Origin: Flavobacterium potami
Lineage (GTDB): Bacteria; Bacteroidota; Bacteroidia; Flavobacteriales; Flavobacteriaceae
Reading direction: 5' to 3'
Assembly (NCBI RefSeq): GCF_020026915.1
Contig: NZ_JAINUY010000003.1
Coordinates: 496,001 to 560,000 of the forward strand
Length of the DNA: 64,000 bases
Shown: positions 61,923-64,000 of the stretch, one piece after another
Layout of the letters: each line of letters starts with the position of its first letter
Position numbering within the stretch: the stretch's first letter is position 1
Notes under the pieces: model-generated
Database searches by the model: none
Told to the model about the DNA's origin: nothing
Seen by the model: only the letters and a program-made list of their open reading frames with translations
Translations under genes and position numbers: made by a program

Positions 61923-62971
61923 GTGTAAAGATTATAACAGCTGTCAAACAGCTTCCGCAATATTCCCGTACAACCGAAGACATTCTTCCACTTGTAGATG
62001 TTTGGCTGGACGGACAAGAAGAACGTTTTGTCAAAAAAGTCAAGAAGATTTTTGAAGGGGCATCGGTAGACAAACGCTATTCGATCATGGAACCTTCCGA
62101 GGTTTTTACCGCTACTTCTTTCGAAGAAAAAAATGATATTTACAGTAGAGAAATGATCGTTTTAGGACATCAGGTTTTAGAAAAAGCGCTTGAAAAAGCA
62201 GATTGGGATCCGCAGAGTTTGGATTATATTATTACCGTAAGTTGCACCGGAATTATGATTCCGTCTTTAGATGCTTATCTGATCAATAAAATGAAACTTC
62301 GTCAGGATATTGTTCGTCTTCCCGTTACCGAAATGGGCTGTGCAGCAGGTATTTCGGGAATTATTTATGCAAAGAATTTTCTAAAATCAAATCCTGGAAA
62401 ACGTGCGGCAGTTATTGCAGTCGAATCGCCTACCGCTACTTTTCAATTAAATGATTTTTCGATGCCGAATATCGTCAGCGCTGCAATTTTTGGTGATGGC
62501 GCGGCTTGTTGTTTGTTGTCTTCTGATGAGAATGATGAAGGTCCGGAAATCGTCGACGAACAAATGTACCATTTTTATGATGCTGAACATATGATGGGTT
62601 TCAAACTCACCAATGGCGGACTCCAAATGGTTTTAGACATTGAAGTTCCAGACACGATTGCTTCTCATTTTGGCGATATTATTCATCCATTTTTAAAACA
62701 AAACAACTTCGAAATAAAAGATATTGATCATATGATTTTTCATCCCGGAGGAAAAAAAATAGTGAATACCGTTGAAGAACTTTTCTCAGGACTGAATAAA
62801 AACATTGATGACACGAAAGAAATTTTAAGACAATACGGAAATATGTCAAGCGCTACCGTTTTGTACGTTTTAGAGCGAATTATGGACCGAAAGCCTAAAA
62901 AAGGAGAAAAAGGTTTAATGTTGAGTTTTGGCCCTGGATTTTCTGCGCAGCGCGTTTTATTGCAATGGTAA
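61919..62971 (+). CDS. Type III polyketide synthase (chalcone synthase-like)
   Basis: The 350-residue enzyme has the full catalytic triad: Cys141 in TEMGCAAGISG, His275 in MIFHPGGKKI and Asn308 in QYGNMSSAT. The GFGPG-type loop near the C-terminus reads LSFGPGFSAQ. Bacterial relatives extend fatty acyl or other starters with malonyl-CoA to give alkylpyrones or alkylresorcinols. The surrounding dehydratase and ketosynthase genes suggest a dedicated starter. The product cannot be named from sequence. Confidence 0.95.
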   Translation: MSVKIITAVKQLPQYSRTTEDILPLVDVWLDGQEERFVKKVKKIFEGASVDKRYSIMEPSEVFTATSFEEKNDIYSREMIVLGHQVLEKALEKADWDPQSLDYIITVSCTGIMIPSLDAYLINKMKLRQDIVRLPVTEMGCAAGISGIIYAKNFLKSNPGKRAAVIAVESPTATFQLNDFSMPNIVSAAIFGDGAACCLLSSDENDEGPEIVDEQMYHFYDAEHMMGFKLTNGGLQMVLDIEVPDTIASHFGDIIHPFLKQNNFEIKDIDHMIFHPGGKKIVNTVEELFSGLNKNIDDTKEILRQYGNMSSATVLYVLERIMDRKPKKGEKGLMLSFGPGFSAQRVLLQW

Positions 62972-62981
62972 CTTTAGAATT

Positions 62982-63419
62982 ATGGAATTAAACACTATTA
63001 TCAAACAACTTCCGTACAGCGAACCCTTTTTGTTTGTAGATGAATTACTTCACGCAGACGAAAATGGCGTAACAGGAACGTATACTTTTAACGAAAATCT
63101 TGATTTTTATAAAGGGCATTTTAAAAATAATCCCGTAACTCCTGGCGTTATTTTAACAGAAACAATGGCACAAATCGGAATGGTTTGCTTAGGTATTTTT
63201 CTATTAAACAATGACTTGCAAAGCGATACTGTAATTGCTTTTACATCAGCTGAAATGGAATTTTTAAAACCTGTCTATCCAAATGAAAAAGTAACGGTTA
63301 CTTCGCAGAAAATGTTTTTCCGTTTTGGAAAATTAAAATGCAGCGCCGTAATGACAAATGAAACCGGACAAGAAGTCTGCAGAGGTGTTTTGGCGGGAAT
63401 GATAACGAAAAGATTATGA
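62982..63419 (+). CDS. FabZ-like 3-hydroxyacyl-ACP dehydratase
   Basis: The 145-residue hot-dog protein has the FabZ active-site motif FYKGHFKNNPVTPGVILTETMAQ with His46 and Glu60. I set the start at the ATG 62982, 10 bases after the synthase stop, because MELNTIIKQLPYSEPFLFVD matches the family. A longer frame back to 62928 would overlap the synthase and add nothing conserved. It should dehydrate a 3-hydroxyacyl-ACP or related thioester for the polyketide. Confidence 0.92.
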   Translation: MELNTIIKQLPYSEPFLFVDELLHADENGVTGTYTFNENLDFYKGHFKNNPVTPGVILTETMAQIGMVCLGIFLLNNDLQSDTVIAFTSAEMEFLKPVYPNEKVTVTSQKMFFRFGKLKCSAVMTNETGQEVCRGVLAGMITKRL

Positions 63420-64000
63420 AAAAACGAGTCGTAATAACTGGTCTTGGTGTAGCCGCACCCAATGGTGTCGGAATTCCTGATTTTACCAATGCCATCAAAA
63501 ATGGTATTTCGGGCATTCGCCATGATGCGCAATTGGCAGAATTACAATTTTCTTGTCAAATTGCGGGTCAGCCTCAGATTTCCGACGAACTCAAATCACA
63601 ATATTTTACTGAATTAGAACTTCGTGGTTTTAATAGTAGCGGAATTTTATACGGTGTTATGGCAGGTTTGGAAGCCTGGAAAAATGCTGGCTTACCCATA
63701 AATGAAAGCCCTGATTGGGATAGCGGAACTATCTTTGGTTCAGGAACTTCGGGGATAGAAAAATTCCGCGAAAGCATCTATAAAATTGACGATTTACAAA
63801 CCAGAAGATTAGGAAGTACAGTTGTGGCTCAAACTATGAATAGCGGTGTAAGTGCCTATTTGGGCGGTAAAATTGGACTAGGAAATCAAGTCACGACAAA
63901 TTCTTCCGCTTGCACAACCGGAACCGAAGCTATTTTAATGGCGTACGATCGCATTCAATCGGGACAAGCTAAACGCATTTTGGCTGGAAGCACTTCAGAT
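63416..64000 (+). CDS. Beta-ketoacyl-ACP synthase (FabF/KAS-like), N-terminal part
   Basis: The first 195 residues are present: MKKRVVITGLGVAAPNG, an IFGSGTSGIEKF segment, and the active-site Cys166 in TTNSSACTTGTEAI. The ATG overlaps the dehydratase stop (ATGA). The gene runs out of the window. It probably extends acyl chains used as starters by the type III synthase, or acts beside it. The TTNSSACTTGTEAI form is that of type II KAS enzymes. Confidence 0.92.
   Translation, partial: MKKRVVITGLGVAAPNGVGIPDFTNAIKNGISGIRHDAQLAELQFSCQIAGQPQISDELKSQYFTELELRGFNSSGILYGVMAGLEAWKNAGLPINESPDWDSGTIFGSGTSGIEKFRESIYKIDDLQTRRLGSTVVAQTMNSGVSAYLGGKIGLGNQVTTNSSACTTGTEAILMAYDRIQSGQAKRILAGSTSD

Overview
The window is AT-rich DNA from a member of the Bacteroidota, most probably Flavobacterium. 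The evidence is SusC/SusD pairs, TonB-dependent receptors with carboxypeptidase-D-like N-terminal domains, many short Bacteroidota lipoprotein signals, near-absence of Shine-Dalgarno sites, TAnnTTTG-type -7 promoter elements, and intergenic palindromes of the kind scattered through Flavobacterium genomes. I saw no rRNA, tRNA, CRISPR array, insertion sequence or prophage.

Layout. 1-1.4 kb: start of a SusC-type receptor gene (minus strand, cut by the window edge) behind a long leader that encodes a 28-residue Cys-rich peptide. 1.7-6.1 kb: small genes, including an isochorismatase-like protein without its catalytic Cys and a TPR/AraC membrane regulator. 6.2-22.3 kb: hydrolases and an FAD monooxygenase interspersed with two related regulatory modules, each a TPR histidine kinase (HisKA_2 type) plus a REC-GAF-sigma54-activator response regulator. 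Three hydrolases of one alpha/beta family lie beside these modules, and sigma54-like promoter sites precede several of the genes. 22.3-24.4 kb: two secreted lipoproteins, one with an HExxH motif. 24.7-31.0 kb: a co-directional run of two alpha/beta hydrolases, an amidohydrolase, a metallo-beta-lactamase-fold protein and an alginate-export-type porin. 31.4-37.1 kb: two polysaccharide deacetylases around a CPA1 antiporter, then an OmpR-type two-component system. 37.4-40.6 kb: an Oar-like TonB receptor preceded by four direct repeats at an exact 11-bp period.

40.7-47.5 kb is the most coherent unit: a probable copper acquisition and handling locus on the minus strand. It holds an OprC/NosA-like TonB receptor with both CxxxM and HxM copper motifs, a YtkA-like lipoprotein, two small membrane-anchored CxGxC proteins that form one family, an MbnP-like lipoprotein and an MbnH/MauG-like di-haem enzyme. 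The last two are known elsewhere as a copper-binding protein and the enzyme that matures it by oxidising a Trp. No methanobactin genes are present.

49.4-60.0 kb is a polysaccharide utilisation locus: GH26-like and GH43 enzymes, a sugar/proton symporter, SusD, and a susC that one in-frame TAA divides in two. A LacI-family regulator is divergent from it. 60.1-64.0 kb begins a lipid-type polyketide operon: FAD oxidoreductase, methyltransferase, type III polyketide synthase, FabZ-like dehydratase and ketosynthase (cut by the window end).
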